DNA of 64,000 bases from Pseudodesulfovibrio indicus (GTDB lineage: Bacteria > Desulfobacterota > Desulfovibrionia > Desulfovibrionales > Desulfovibrionaceae). Location: positions 2,232,001-2,296,000 of the forward strand of contig NZ_CP014206.1 in the NCBI RefSeq assembly GCF_001563225.1, read 5' to 3'. The notes below the pieces were generated by a model. That model was not told the origin of the DNA, searched no databases, and saw only the letters and a list, made by a program, of their open reading frames with translations. Positions 21,926 through 30,365 of this stretch are shown here, one piece after another. The stretch's first letter is position 1. Each line of letters begins with the position of its first letter. A program made the translations under genes and the position numbers.

Positions 21926-22993
21926 TTAAGGCTTGCGTCCCCAGGCCGCGAACACCGGGTCGCTGACGCCCTTGGTCTCCAGGAAGCGCGGGTCGTCCCG
22001 GTCGCGCCAGTCGTTGCGGATGGACAGGGTGTTCAGGTCGTTGGTGAACCCGGCCATGCGCAGGTATTCCAGGGCCAACCCCAGCCGCTCGAATTGGTGC
22101 AGCTCGGACCAGCCCCGGATGGCCCGGTCCGGGTCAAAGGCGTGGGTGAAGGCCAGGAGCAGGGGCGCGCCCGGCTCCAGGAAGTAGGCCACGTAGCGCA
22201 GGACGTCCACGGGCCGGTCCATGTATTCCAGTGAGCAGCAGCAGACCGCGCCGTCGTACTTTCCGGTCGGGCGCTCGGAGTCCAGGGACAGGTCCAGGAC
22301 CCGCGCCCCCTCGGGGAAGAGCCGTTCTCGGAGCCGGTCCAGGTTGCGCAGGGCCGCCGCGTCGGGCCGGGGAGGGCGGAAGCCTTCGTCCAGCTCGGAC
22401 CGCCGGTCGAAGAAGGCGGGGTGGAAAAAGTCGGTTGGCTCGCCGTCCAGTCTGGCCTGCATGCCCGGCCCCCAGTCGCAGACGGCCTCGCGCCAGTGGG
22501 TCAGGGAGCCGTAGGTCCCGGTCTCCCGCCGCTCCAGGTATTGAATCCGCGCCTCGATGGTCACCGGCACATCGGCCAGGGGATGGTTGCGGTCCGCGGT
22601 GAAGGTCTCCTCGTCCAGCTCTGTCAGGCGGAACGGGGTCAGGGTGTCGGGGTAGACGTCCAGCAGCCCGTTGATATGCCCCTGGGGATAGAACCGGCCC
22701 ACCAGGGGGATGATCGGTTCGCCGGTCACGGTCTTTTGCCGCAGCCTGTCGAGGCCCAGGGTCAGGACCAGGCTCTCCTTGCGCCGGGGGATGCACAGGC
22801 GCGGCTCGTAGGTAAAATAAACCGATTCGCCCGGTTCCTTGCCCTCCAGGGCCTCGCGCATGCCGCGCGGGAAAACATCGTTGACCGGGTTGACCTTGCG
22901 GCCGAGGAACCGTTCCTTGTGGGCGGCGTCGTCCTGTTCCCAGGTCACCGTGAATTCCAGCGCGCCCACGGCGTTGTCGTTGAATGCTGTCAT
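21926..22993 (-). CDS. FKBP-like domain fused to methyltransferase-like domain
   Basis: A 355-aa protein read from ATG 22993. Residues ~10-170 resemble an SlyD/FKBP peptidyl-prolyl isomerase: FTVTWEQDDAAHKERFLG, FPRGMREALEGKEPGESV, and the FKBP closing strand NHPLADVPVTIEARI. The C-terminal ~150 residues resemble a class I SAM methyltransferase after its first strand (ARVLDLSLDSERP, YDGAVCCCSLEYMDRPVDVL, ..LRYVAYFLEPGAPLLLAFTH), but the glycine-rich SAM loop is absent. No strong ribosome-binding site was seen. Methyltransferase activity should not be assumed. Confidence 0.65.
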   Translation of the reverse strand: MTAFNDNAVGALEFTVTWEQDDAAHKERFLGRKVNPVNDVFPRGMREALEGKEPGESVYFTYEPRLCIPRRKESLVLTLGLDRLRQKTVTGEPIIPLVGRFYPQGHINGLLDVYPDTLTPFRLTELDEETFTADRNHPLADVPVTIEARIQYLERRETGTYGSLTHWREAVCDWGPGMQARLDGEPTDFFHPAFFDRRSELDEGFRPPRPDAAALRNLDRLRERLFPEGARVLDLSLDSERPTGKYDGAVCCCSLEYMDRPVDVLRYVAYFLEPGAPLLLAFTHAFDPDRAIRGWSELHQFERLGLALEYLRMAGFTNDLNTLSIRNDWRDRDDPRFLETKGVSDPVFAAWGRKP

Positions 22994-23327
22994 GGTGCGA
23001 TGAGTAGAGCCATAAAAACGGGTCCGGCGCAACCCCCCGGACGAGCAGAAGATAACCGCGCGGCCGGGCCGGGTTGCCCGGATGGTGCGGTTGGGGTATC
23101 CTGTGTTCAATCTTTACGGCCGGTCCCTGCGGCCTTCCGCTCCCCTTGCCCCCACGCGCAAGGGTATATTGTATTGATCACTCAAACAGACCATCCGAAT
23201 ATGCTTTTCCACAATCTAACAGCACGGGATGTCGATTTTTTTGACAAATCCAACCGGGTGTGATAAGAAATGTTCTCATAAAGGCATCTGATTGAAGTTG
23301 CTGATCTTTTATCCTTAGGAGGCTCTT
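22994..23327. promoter_or_regulatory. intergenic region with a candidate sigma-70 promoter
   Basis: A 334-bp region between divergent genes, AT-richer than its neighbours from about 23165. TTGACA at 23241-23246, a 17-bp spacer and TAAGAA at 23264-23269 could drive the downstream gene; the -10 matches consensus at only three positions. TAGGAGG just before 23328 is a strong ribosome-binding site. Nothing else is recognised. Confidence 0.5.
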
Positions 23328-23969
23328 GTGGCGGAATCTACTCCCTCCCAGAGTGTGATGCAGGTGTCCCTTCCGAAGGCAGGCGAGGTCGCGGAATACG
23401 TGGTCTCTCCCGATGTCCCGGTTAAATTCAATTTTTTCGTTTCCGAAGTGTTGTTTTCCTGCAACGGCAAGGACTTGGTCCTGACCGGTGAGGACGGCGG
23501 CGTGGTGGTCATCAAGGATTACCAGGCCATGGCCATGGACGGTTCCCTGCCCATGTTCGAGCTGCACGGCGGCGAGATGGTTCCCGGGGACATCTACCTC
23601 TTCGCCTTCAGCGACAGCGTCTCGGACGTGGAGACCGCTGCCGGAACTCCGGAGACCAACGAGATGGATGAGTTCCTGGAGCCCCCGGTCGCCCCTGCCG
23701 AACAGCTTCCCGACGGGGAGGACCATTCCTTCCTGGACGGGGCCCACGCGCACGGGCATCAGGAAATCCTGGCCCTGACCGATCTTTTCCCGGACGCCCC
23801 TGTCGAAACCCACTCCGTCCTCGGCGACGAGGCCGGGTACGCGCCCTGCCTGTTCGGCTCCGTGGAATCGCTTCACGTGTCCGACATGGCCGTCTGTTTC
23901 CTGGCCGACTGTTTCGATCCCATGGACGACGTCCTGCACATGGTGGTGGACTTCCCCCAGAGCCTGTAG
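23328..23969 (+). CDS. hypothetical protein with BapA-prefix-like N-terminus
   Basis: A 213-aa acidic protein starting at GTG after TAGGAGG. Residues ~25-85 (VKFNFFVSEVLFSCNGKDLV, then VVVIKDY and a late GGEMVPGD) follow the pattern of the short N-terminal domain of giant BapA/RTX type I secreted adhesins. The repeats and calcium-binding nonapeptides of such adhesins are absent, and no secretion genes flank it. The second half is Asp/Glu/His-rich and lacks known motifs. The resemblance is by eye and tentative. A terminator follows directly. Confidence 0.65.
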   Translation: MAESTPSQSVMQVSLPKAGEVAEYVVSPDVPVKFNFFVSEVLFSCNGKDLVLTGEDGGVVVIKDYQAMAMDGSLPMFELHGGEMVPGDIYLFAFSDSVSDVETAAGTPETNEMDEFLEPPVAPAEQLPDGEDHSFLDGAHAHGHQEILALTDLFPDAPVETHSVLGDEAGYAPCLFGSVESLHVSDMAVCFLADCFDPMDDVLHMVVDFPQSL

Positions 23970-24001
23970 GGTATCTGGATTTTTCTCCGCGCTTCGGCGC
24001 G

Positions 24002-24034
24002 AAAAAAGGACCGGCACGACGCCGGTCCTTTTTT
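24002..24034. terminator. bidirectional terminator
   Basis: A 14-bp perfect stem (24002-24015 with 24021-24034) with A-run and T-run ends, between convergent genes. A second small TTCG hairpin lies just upstream at 23988-24001. Confidence 0.92.
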
Positions 24035-24055
24035 ATTGTCAGTGGATGGGAGCGG

Positions 24056-25459
24056 TTAGACGTAGATGGCCGTGACCACCAGCATGGAGCCCAGGTAGAT
24101 CAGGCCGAAGACCGCGCCCAGCGCCCACCAGCGGGCCTGGCTGATGAAGCCCGCGCCGTACCAGATGGGGGAGGGGCCGGTGGCGTAGGGGGTGATGATC
24201 CCCATGAGGCCCAGCGAACCGGCCAGCATCAGGGCGACCTTGGGCAGCAGCTCCGGCGGGAGCAGCGGGGCGGCCGTGGCCATGAACAGGGGCAGCAGGG
24301 CCGTGGTGTGCGCCGTGGTGGAGGCGAAGAAGTAGTGGAGCACGAAGAACAGGATGACCAGCATGACGATCACCGAGACCGGGCTCATGCCCGCAAGGTT
24401 GGTGGAGATGATGTTGCCCACCCAGTCGAGGATGCCGGTCTTCTTCAGACCGCTGGCCATGGCCACCAGGGTGGCGAACCAGGTCAGGACGTTCCAGGCG
24501 CCCTTGTTGGAGATGACGTCCTGCCAGGTGATGACCCCGGTCAGGACCATCAGCGACAGGACCGAGATGGCGGCCACGGTGCTGTCCACGTGGAGCTGCT
24601 TGCCGAAGATCCAGAAGATCAGGGCCAGGACGGCATAGCCGAGCATCATCAGTTCCTTGGTGGAGGTCCGGCCCATCTTGTCCAGCTCCTCGGCGGCCCA
24701 GGCGGGCGCTTCCGGGGAGTGCTTCAGGGTCGGCGGGTAGAGCACGTAGCCCAGCCACGGGGTCAGGATGAACAGCGGCAGCATGGCCGGGATCATGACC
24801 GCGGCCCAGTCGCCCCAGCTGATGGCGATGCCCGAGGACTTCTGGATCATGTCCACGGCCAGCAGGTTCGGGGCCAGGGCGGTCAGGAACATGGAGCTGG
24901 TCACGCAGGTCGCGCTGATGCCCACCCAGCTCAGGTATGCGCCCATGCGGCGCGGGTCCTTGTCCGGGGTGGAGTCGAACATGGGCGGGATGTTGCTGGC
25001 GATGGGATAGATGGTCCCGGCGCTGCGGGCGGTGTTGGAGGGCATGAACGGGGCCAGGATCGCGTCCGAGAAGGCGATGGCGTAGCCCAGCCCAAGGGTC
25101 GACTTGCCCAGGAACCGGATGAGGTGGAGGCTGATGCGCTTGCCCAGCCCGGTCTTCTGGTATCCCAGGGCGAACATGAAGGCCGCGAAGATCAGCCAGA
25201 TGACGCCGTTGGAAAAGCCGGAGAGCGCCCAGGCGCGGTTGGCCGCCGGGCTTGGGTCCACCAGGCCGAGGGCCGCCACCAGGGCGACGCCGGACAACCC
25301 CACCAGGGCGGCGGGGACGGGTTCGATGATCAGCCCGACCACCACGCCGACGAAGATGGACAGGAAATACCATGCTTGGGGTGTCAGTCCTTCGGGCGTT
25401 GGCAGGATGGCCAGGAGGGCTGCGACTATGACCGGTGAGAACTTGAGCAGAATCTTCAT
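24056..25459 (-). CDS. DASS-family (SLC13) anion/Na+ symporter
   Basis: A 467-aa inner-membrane protein with about 12-13 hydrophobic segments, starting MKILLKFSPVIVAALLAI. The segments LMPSNTARSAGTIYPI-like (FMPSNTARSAG) and a late HTTALLPLF and GPSPIWYGAGFIS match the paired SNT/T-type substrate motifs of divalent anion:sodium symporters for C4-dicarboxylates, citrate or sulfate. Substrate cannot be told from sequence; dicarboxylate would fit the fumarate reductase in this window. It stands alone, convergent with the previous gene. Confidence 0.9.
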   Translation of the reverse strand: MKILLKFSPVIVAALLAILPTPEGLTPQAWYFLSIFVGVVVGLIIEPVPAALVGLSGVALVAALGLVDPSPAANRAWALSGFSNGVIWLIFAAFMFALGYQKTGLGKRISLHLIRFLGKSTLGLGYAIAFSDAILAPFMPSNTARSAGTIYPIASNIPPMFDSTPDKDPRRMGAYLSWVGISATCVTSSMFLTALAPNLLAVDMIQKSSGIAISWGDWAAVMIPAMLPLFILTPWLGYVLYPPTLKHSPEAPAWAAEELDKMGRTSTKELMMLGYAVLALIFWIFGKQLHVDSTVAAISVLSLMVLTGVITWQDVISNKGAWNVLTWFATLVAMASGLKKTGILDWVGNIISTNLAGMSPVSVIVMLVILFFVLHYFFASTTAHTTALLPLFMATAAPLLPPELLPKVALMLAGSLGLMGIITPYATGPSPIWYGAGFISQARWWALGAVFGLIYLGSMLVVTAIYV

Positions 25460-26130
25460 GTGACTACCTTCTCCTTGCGAATGAGTTGCCGGTGAATGAG
25501 CTGAAAGACAGTCGTTATCCCCTCGTCGATTTGTTGAATCGATAGCGTATATTTCTCCTTATCTTTTCCATGCCAGAATCGGATTGGACAGTCAATCAGG
25601 GCGGGCGCAAGGTACGACCGGCGGGGGTCATTTCACGCATCATCAATCGGGCGCAAGGTACGACCGGCGGGGGCGGAAGAATTGATTCCCTAGCGCGTTG
25701 GCGAGGCAGCGTTTTTTGTTGTGTTTGGCGAGTGTGAAAATGAGGAGGGGTAAGAAGTGAGCTGGATGCGTTTACGTTTTGGCCGTGGGTGGGGAAAGGA
25801 CCAGCTGAGATGTACAGGGTACGCGGTAGAAGCACGCCTCATAAATGAGAAGAATACCAGTTGTGTCAATATATCAATTATTCTGAGAAGGGTCTTATCT
25901 AGTTCTTAGCTCGAGGATTTGTGATGAGATCAAAGACGGGGTAAATACCATGACTTGATAAGATGCGTATTTGCTGGGAATTGAGTTCAGAAATTGCAGC
26001 ATGGTTGTGTGGCTGCTGTTTTGCTTGATTTATAGTGCATCTGTTTTCGTAGACATGCAATTTGTATTGAGTTATTAATAAGCACAATTTGGTGAATGCT
26101 GATATGGGATATAAGAAATAAGGGGTATGT
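25460..26130. other. non-coding left part of the AT-rich island
   Basis: A 671-bp stretch with no convincing gene. It holds the 5' region of the DASS gene, two tandem 26-bp repeats (25602-25673) and, from about 25850, sequence far more AT-rich than the flanks. A 62-codon minus-strand frame at 25899-26087 has no recognisable family or ribosome-binding site and is not called. No integrase or transposase remnant was recognised. Confidence 0.6.
25602..25673. repeat. two direct 26-bp repeats at the island edge
   Basis: A 26-base unit beginning CGGGCGCAAGGTACGACC and ending in a G-run occurs at 25602-25627 and exactly again at 25648-25673, a 46-bp period. It marks the change from GC-rich to AT-rich sequence. 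Function is unknown; a mobile-element scar or REP-like unit are options. Confidence 0.85.
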
Positions 26131-27569
26131 ATGGATATTAATTCAGTTTTTAAAGAAATTTCAAATTGGAAGCTTGAGGCAAAGCAAGAAGATGTTGAAA
26201 GATATTTTTATCATTCTGAATCAGTCGACCAAGTAGTAAATGGAGAAATATGCTATGTGATTGGGAGAAAAGGAGCAGGAAAAACTGCTATTTGTGAGCA
26301 TCTAACTACTTTAAGTGGTCCCACCATTTTTACTAAAAAATTAACATTCAAGAATTCCCATTCAATGATCTATATGAATTGGATAATAAGAGCTTCAGCA
26401 AGCCAAATCAGTATATCACCTTGTGGAAGTATTTAATCTACACAACTATTGCTAAGCAGATGATTCATAATGAGGCTATTGATTATGAAATTAGGTCAAT
26501 GCTTGAGACTGTATATTCTAATGATCCAGAAAGATCACTTTCGCGGTCTATAAAGCGTTGGGTGGGCATGAAGATCAATTTTTCAGTACTTTCTACTGGT
26601 CTTGGATATGAGAGTACGTGCGAAAATTGTGATAATAGAACGCCATGGATTGACAGAGTCGAAATTCTTGAAGCATTGTTACAAGATTATATTGATGATT
26701 CAACATATTTGATCGTTTTCGACGAACTTGATGAGGACTATAAAGATGTTTTGACTGCTGAATCGCATAAAGAATACATAGCCCTTCTTACCAGTCTGTT
26801 CAAAGCTGTCCAAGATGTTAAATCATTGTTTCCTGCTAATGGTTTTAAAATATTGCCTGTTGTTTTTCTTAGAGATGATATATATGAAATTGTTTCTGAT
26901 CCAGATAAAAATAAATGGAATGATTTCCTAATAAATATAACGTGGAGTGAAGAACAAATTAAGAGCTTGTTGGCGTACAGGATTTCAAAAGCAATATCTA
27001 GAGATGGAGATATATTATCATTCCCGAAGGCGTGGGAAACAATGTTTGATCATAGGGATATAGCCTATGGTCATGGGCAACATAAACGAATGGGTAAGTT
27101 CCCATTTATGGTTAGAAGCTCAATGCTTAGGCCAAGAGATTTTATTAAATTTATGAAAGATTGCTCATCTCAAGCCTTGGAACAATCTATTCCAAAAATT
27201 ACGTCTAAAATTGTTCAAAAAAGTGATGATTCTTTTTCGAACTATCTTAGGAATGAACTGGAGGATGAAATCCACAGTATAATACCTGATATTGCAAGAA
27301 TTTTTGATTTGATATCACATATCAGAAAGCAAACAATACCGGTTGATGAGTTTCGTTTTGCATTCAACGAAGCAAACGATCAGGGGCTAATAAAAGAAAA
27401 GAATGTTGATTTTGTATTGCGTATACTTTTCCATTTTAGCGTAATTGGTAATCAGCCAAAACAACGGAATTATCAAATCTACAGATATAAAATGCCTGAA
27501 GCCCGCTTTAATACGAGTGAGCCTTTAATCGTGCATCGAGGATTGTACAAGGCTTTACAAATTATATAA
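26131..27569 (+). pseudogene. Sll1717-like P-loop ATPase, frameshifted
   Basis: AT-rich gene unlike all neighbours. The first frame (26131 to about 26355) has Walker A GRKGAGKT near residues 45-52. The second frame (about 26355-27569) continues FPFNDLYELDNKSFSKPNQY and has Walker B YLIVFDELDED. Together they give about 479 aa, the size of the standalone Sll1717-type P-loop ATPases. One missing base in AAGAATTCCC near 26355 explains the break. A CENC-like cysteine pair follows near 26620. Members occur in variable genome regions and some neighbour defence genes; that role is inference. Real decay and sequencing error are both possible. Confidence 0.8.
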
Positions 27570-27713
27570 ACCTAAGCTCTTCTTCTTTCAAGTGCATATA
27601 TTTTATACGTTTTATGATGTTTTGAATTGTTAAAATAGACATTCGTCTATGTTGGGTGGAAGCGTTTGGGGGAAGGTAAGGGCGAAGTTGTTCTCGATAT
27701 ATGTTCTAAAGAA

Positions 27714-27741
27714 AAGGGCTTAGTCTTTCGACTAAGCCCTT
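27714..27741 (-). terminator. terminator of the tRNA-fMet gene
   Basis: A 12-bp stem (27714-27725 with 27730-27741), loop GAAA on the minus strand, followed there by TTTTCTTT. It lies just past the 3' end of the tRNA. Confidence 0.88.
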
Positions 27742-27749
27742 GATTTCCT

Positions 27750-27826
<77 letters not shown>

Positions 27827-27988
27827 ACACGTGAGACGCTGTTTCTAGGTTGGTGGCGGGAAATTGTCAACAACAAATTTTAGAAAATCTCAAAAAAACT
27901 TTTTTGGGGCGTGAAAACATCGTCCCGGCCGGGAGGGGGCCAGCAAAAAGTTTACAACCGGGCCCGAATTCCGTAGAGAATCACCCCT

Positions 27989-28711
27989 ATGAGCAACGCA
28001 GAAAAATTTTCGGTGGTGCTGCCCGTCTACAACGAGCAGGACAACCTGCGGACCCTGTTCTCCGAGATCAGGACCGCGGCCGATTCCACGGGCCGCCCGT
28101 GGGAGGCCGTGTTCGTGGACGATTGCAGCACCGACGACAGTCTCACTATAATACGGCAGCTGGCGGATGAGTTCGAGGAGGTCCGGTACGTGGCCTTTGC
28201 CGAGAACCGGGGCCAGTCCGCCGCCTTTTGCGCCGGGTTCGACGCCGTGGAATCGGACATCGTGGTCACCATGGACGCCGACCTGCAGAACGACCCCGCC
28301 GACATCCCGGACATGCTGGCCGCCTTCGGCGACGGCTGCGAGATGGTCATCGGCTGGCGGGCCAAGCGCAGGGACACCTTCATCAAGCGCATCTCGTCGC
28401 GCATCGCCAACAAGATCCGCGACTCCATCGTGGACGACGGGGTGCACGACACCGGCTGCTCCCTGAAGGTCATGCGTGCGGACATGCTCGGGAAGCTGCC
28501 CCGGTTCAAGAACATGCACCGCTATTTCCCCATCCTGATGAAGATGCAGGGCGCGCGCATCCGCGAGGTCAAGGTCAACCACCGCGAGCGCGGGGCGGGC
28601 GTGTCCAAGTACGGCACCCTGGACCGCGCCCTGGCCGGCATCTACGACCTCATCGGGGTCAAGTGGCTGATCAAGCGGCACATCGGCTATACCGTCAAAG
28701 AGAAGAAGTAG
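27989..28711 (+). CDS. family 2 glycosyltransferase (polyprenyl-phosphate glycosyl transferase type)
   Basis: A 240-aa GT-A enzyme resembling dolichol/undecaprenyl-phosphate sugar transferases. Markers: VVLPVYNEQDN near residue 9, VDDCSTDDS near 42, DADLQNDP (metal-binding DxD region) near 95, and VNHRERGAGVSKYG near 198. Unlike ArnC or GtrB it lacks a C-terminal membrane pair; the adjacent LAB_N and TVP38 genes supply membrane proteins. Probably glycosylates a lipid carrier for envelope synthesis; donor and acceptor are unknown. Confidence 0.9.
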   Translation: MSNAEKFSVVLPVYNEQDNLRTLFSEIRTAADSTGRPWEAVFVDDCSTDDSLTIIRQLADEFEEVRYVAFAENRGQSAAFCAGFDAVESDIVVTMDADLQNDPADIPDMLAAFGDGCEMVIGWRAKRRDTFIKRISSRIANKIRDSIVDDGVHDTGCSLKVMRADMLGKLPRFKNMHRYFPILMKMQGARIREVKVNHRERGAGVSKYGTLDRALAGIYDLIGVKWLIKRHIGYTVKEKK

Positions 28712-28713
28712 GC

Positions 28714-28980
28714 ATGAGCCTGCCCGCCTACTGGTGGCTGCTCGCCCTGGTGATCGCGGGGCAGGGCGCTTTTTTCGTGCGCCTGACCATTTTACGAACG
28801 CGCGGGAAAGGGGTACAACCCTTGTCGCGCCCGGCGCAGGCGGCGCTCGCCGCGTCCGGGTTGGCCGGGCTGACCTACGGCGCGGTTCAGGCCGATCCGT
28901 TGTTTTTTCTGGGCCAGGCGTGCCTGCTGGTCCTGTATTACCGCATGCTGCGTGAGAAGAATGACCACCGAAAAGCGTGA
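28714..28980 (+). CDS. small LAB_N (lipid A biosynthesis N-terminal) membrane protein
   Basis: An 88-aa protein with about three hydrophobic segments. FFVRLTILRTRGKGVQPLSRPA and a final GQACLLVLYYRMLREK match the small LAB_N domain sometimes fused to the start of LpxB. Standalone copies often sit next to a GT2 gene, as here, two bases downstream. It may form a membrane partner of the GT2. Its stop overlaps the next gene by 20 bases. Confidence 0.8.
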   Translation: MSLPAYWWLLALVIAGQGAFFVRLTILRTRGKGVQPLSRPAQAALAASGLAGLTYGAVQADPLFFLGQACLLVLYYRMLREKNDHRKA

Positions 28981-29674
28981 TTCCAACCTGAAGAGCATCA
29001 AGTCCCTGGCCAAGGGGCTGATCATGCTGGCCGGCCTGGGGCTGGCCGTGTACGTGTCCAGGGCCGTGGGGCTGGGCGACATGCTTTCCAACACCCAGTG
29101 GTTCAACGACCACGTTCTGGGCCGGGGGCCGCTCTCAGTGGTCATCTTCCTGGCCGTGGGCGCGGCGTTCACCGCCGTGGGGCTGCCCCGGCAGCTCGTC
29201 GGGTTTCTGGGCGGCTTCGCCTTCGGTGTGGTCAGCGGCACGGTCCTGTCCACGGTGGGGTCAGGGCTGGGGTGCGCCCTGGCGGCAATCTACGCGCGGA
29301 TGGGCGGGCGTGAGCTGGTGGAGCGCAAGTTGGGAGCGCGGGCCGAGAAGGTCAACCGGTTCCTGCGCCACGAGCCGTTCAACACCGCCCTGGCCATCCG
29401 GCTGTTCCCTCTGGGTTCGAACCTGATCACCAACCTGGCCGCAGGGGTCAGCTCCATCCCGCTGGCGCCGTTCATCCTCGGCTCCACCCTGGGCTACATC
29501 CCGCAGAATTTCATCTTCGCCCTGTTCGGCGCGGGCATGAACCGCGAGTCCACCATGGGCGTGGCCCTGTCCGTGGGCATGAGCGTCGTGCTCTTCGCTG
29601 TCTCCGGATGGATGGGCATCCGGGTCTACCGGCGGTACCGGCAGTCCGGGCAGCTGGACGAGAGCGAGGACTAG
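28961..29674 (+). CDS. TVP38/TMEM64 (DedA-superfamily) membrane protein
   Basis: About 237 aa with five or six transmembrane segments. The core contains FTAVGLPRQLVGFLGGFAFG and ALAIRLFPLGSNLITNLAAG, the SNARE-associated/DedA-like re-entrant motifs with the family arginine and glycines. Relatives act as lipid scramblases or flippases in the inner membrane. ATG 28961 is preferred over GTG 28952. Translational coupling to the LAB_N gene is evident from the overlap. Confidence 0.88.
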   Translation: MTTEKRDSNLKSIKSLAKGLIMLAGLGLAVYVSRAVGLGDMLSNTQWFNDHVLGRGPLSVVIFLAVGAAFTAVGLPRQLVGFLGGFAFGVVSGTVLSTVGSGLGCALAAIYARMGGRELVERKLGARAEKVNRFLRHEPFNTALAIRLFPLGSNLITNLAAGVSSIPLAPFILGSTLGYIPQNFIFALFGAGMNRESTMGVALSVGMSVVLFAVSGWMGIRVYRRYRQSGQLDESED

Positions 29675-30266
29675 ACGGGCCGCAGGGACGGGACCCGCCG
29701 TTCCAATTCCTTCCAGATCAGCCAGACCGCTCCGGCCACGACCACGCCCCAGAGCCATCCGGCCAGGACGTCGGTGGGGTAGTGCTTGCCCAGGTAGACG
29801 CGGGAATAGCCCGTGATCAGCGGCACCAGCAGCGGCCAGCGCTTCAGGCGGGGCCACAGGAGCAGGGCCAGCAGGGCGAGGGTCATGGTATTGGCCGCGT
29901 GGGCCGAGGGATAGGAGGTGCCGCGCTCCTTGGTCCGGACGAAGTCCGCGGACCGCGTGCGCCACTCGCCGTTGTCCACGTACCAGGTCCCTGCCACGGC
30001 GTTGAGCGGGCGGACCCGGTATATCTGGTCCTTGGCGAGCTTGGTGGAGAAATCCGAAATCCCCATGCCCGCGAGCAGGATGAGGAAGTAGAGGAGCTGC
30101 CGTTTCCCGCCCTTGGCCACCGTCGCGATCACGGCTGCGGCCAGGATCGCGACAAGCACCGCCGTGGATGAGAACAGGGGCATGAGCGTGTCGAACAATG
30201 CGCAGCGCCAGTGCTGGTTGATGAGCAGGAACAGCTGGAGATCCAGGGCGGGGTGGCGAAAAACAT
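29671..30266 (-). CDS. PAP2-family membrane phosphatase, N-terminal frameshift suspected
   Basis: Phosphatidic-acid-phosphatase-type enzyme. All three motifs are present: KDQIYRVRP, SYPSAHA, and SRVYLGKHYPTD with the catalytic histidines. The conserved beginning LDLQLFLLINQHW is encoded upstream of the only in-frame start (TTG 30198). The well-placed start, ATG 30266 with GAGGAG four bases before it, is one base out of frame. A single missing base in ACCCCGCCC (about 30250-30255) would give a normal ~198-aa protein. Likely substrates are undecaprenyl diphosphate or lipid phosphates. It converges with the TVP38 gene, overlapping by four bases. Confidence 0.85.
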
Positions 30267-30365
30267 ACGGCTCCTCGTGCGGTTTTCGAATGCATAGCCG
30301 TCTTTGGTCCGGCGGGCAACCTGACGGTTGTCAAACCGATGAAAATGGGACAAGACTCCAATCCT

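Noticed and set aside
25650-25700. Attachment site matching the tRNA-fMet 3' end
   Set aside because: Only GCGGGGGC (8 bases) is shared and the next bases diverge, so this is not enough for an att call.
25899-26087. 62-codon minus-strand frame in the AT-rich island
   Set aside because: No ribosome-binding site, no recognisable family, and AT-rich sequence gives such frames by chance.
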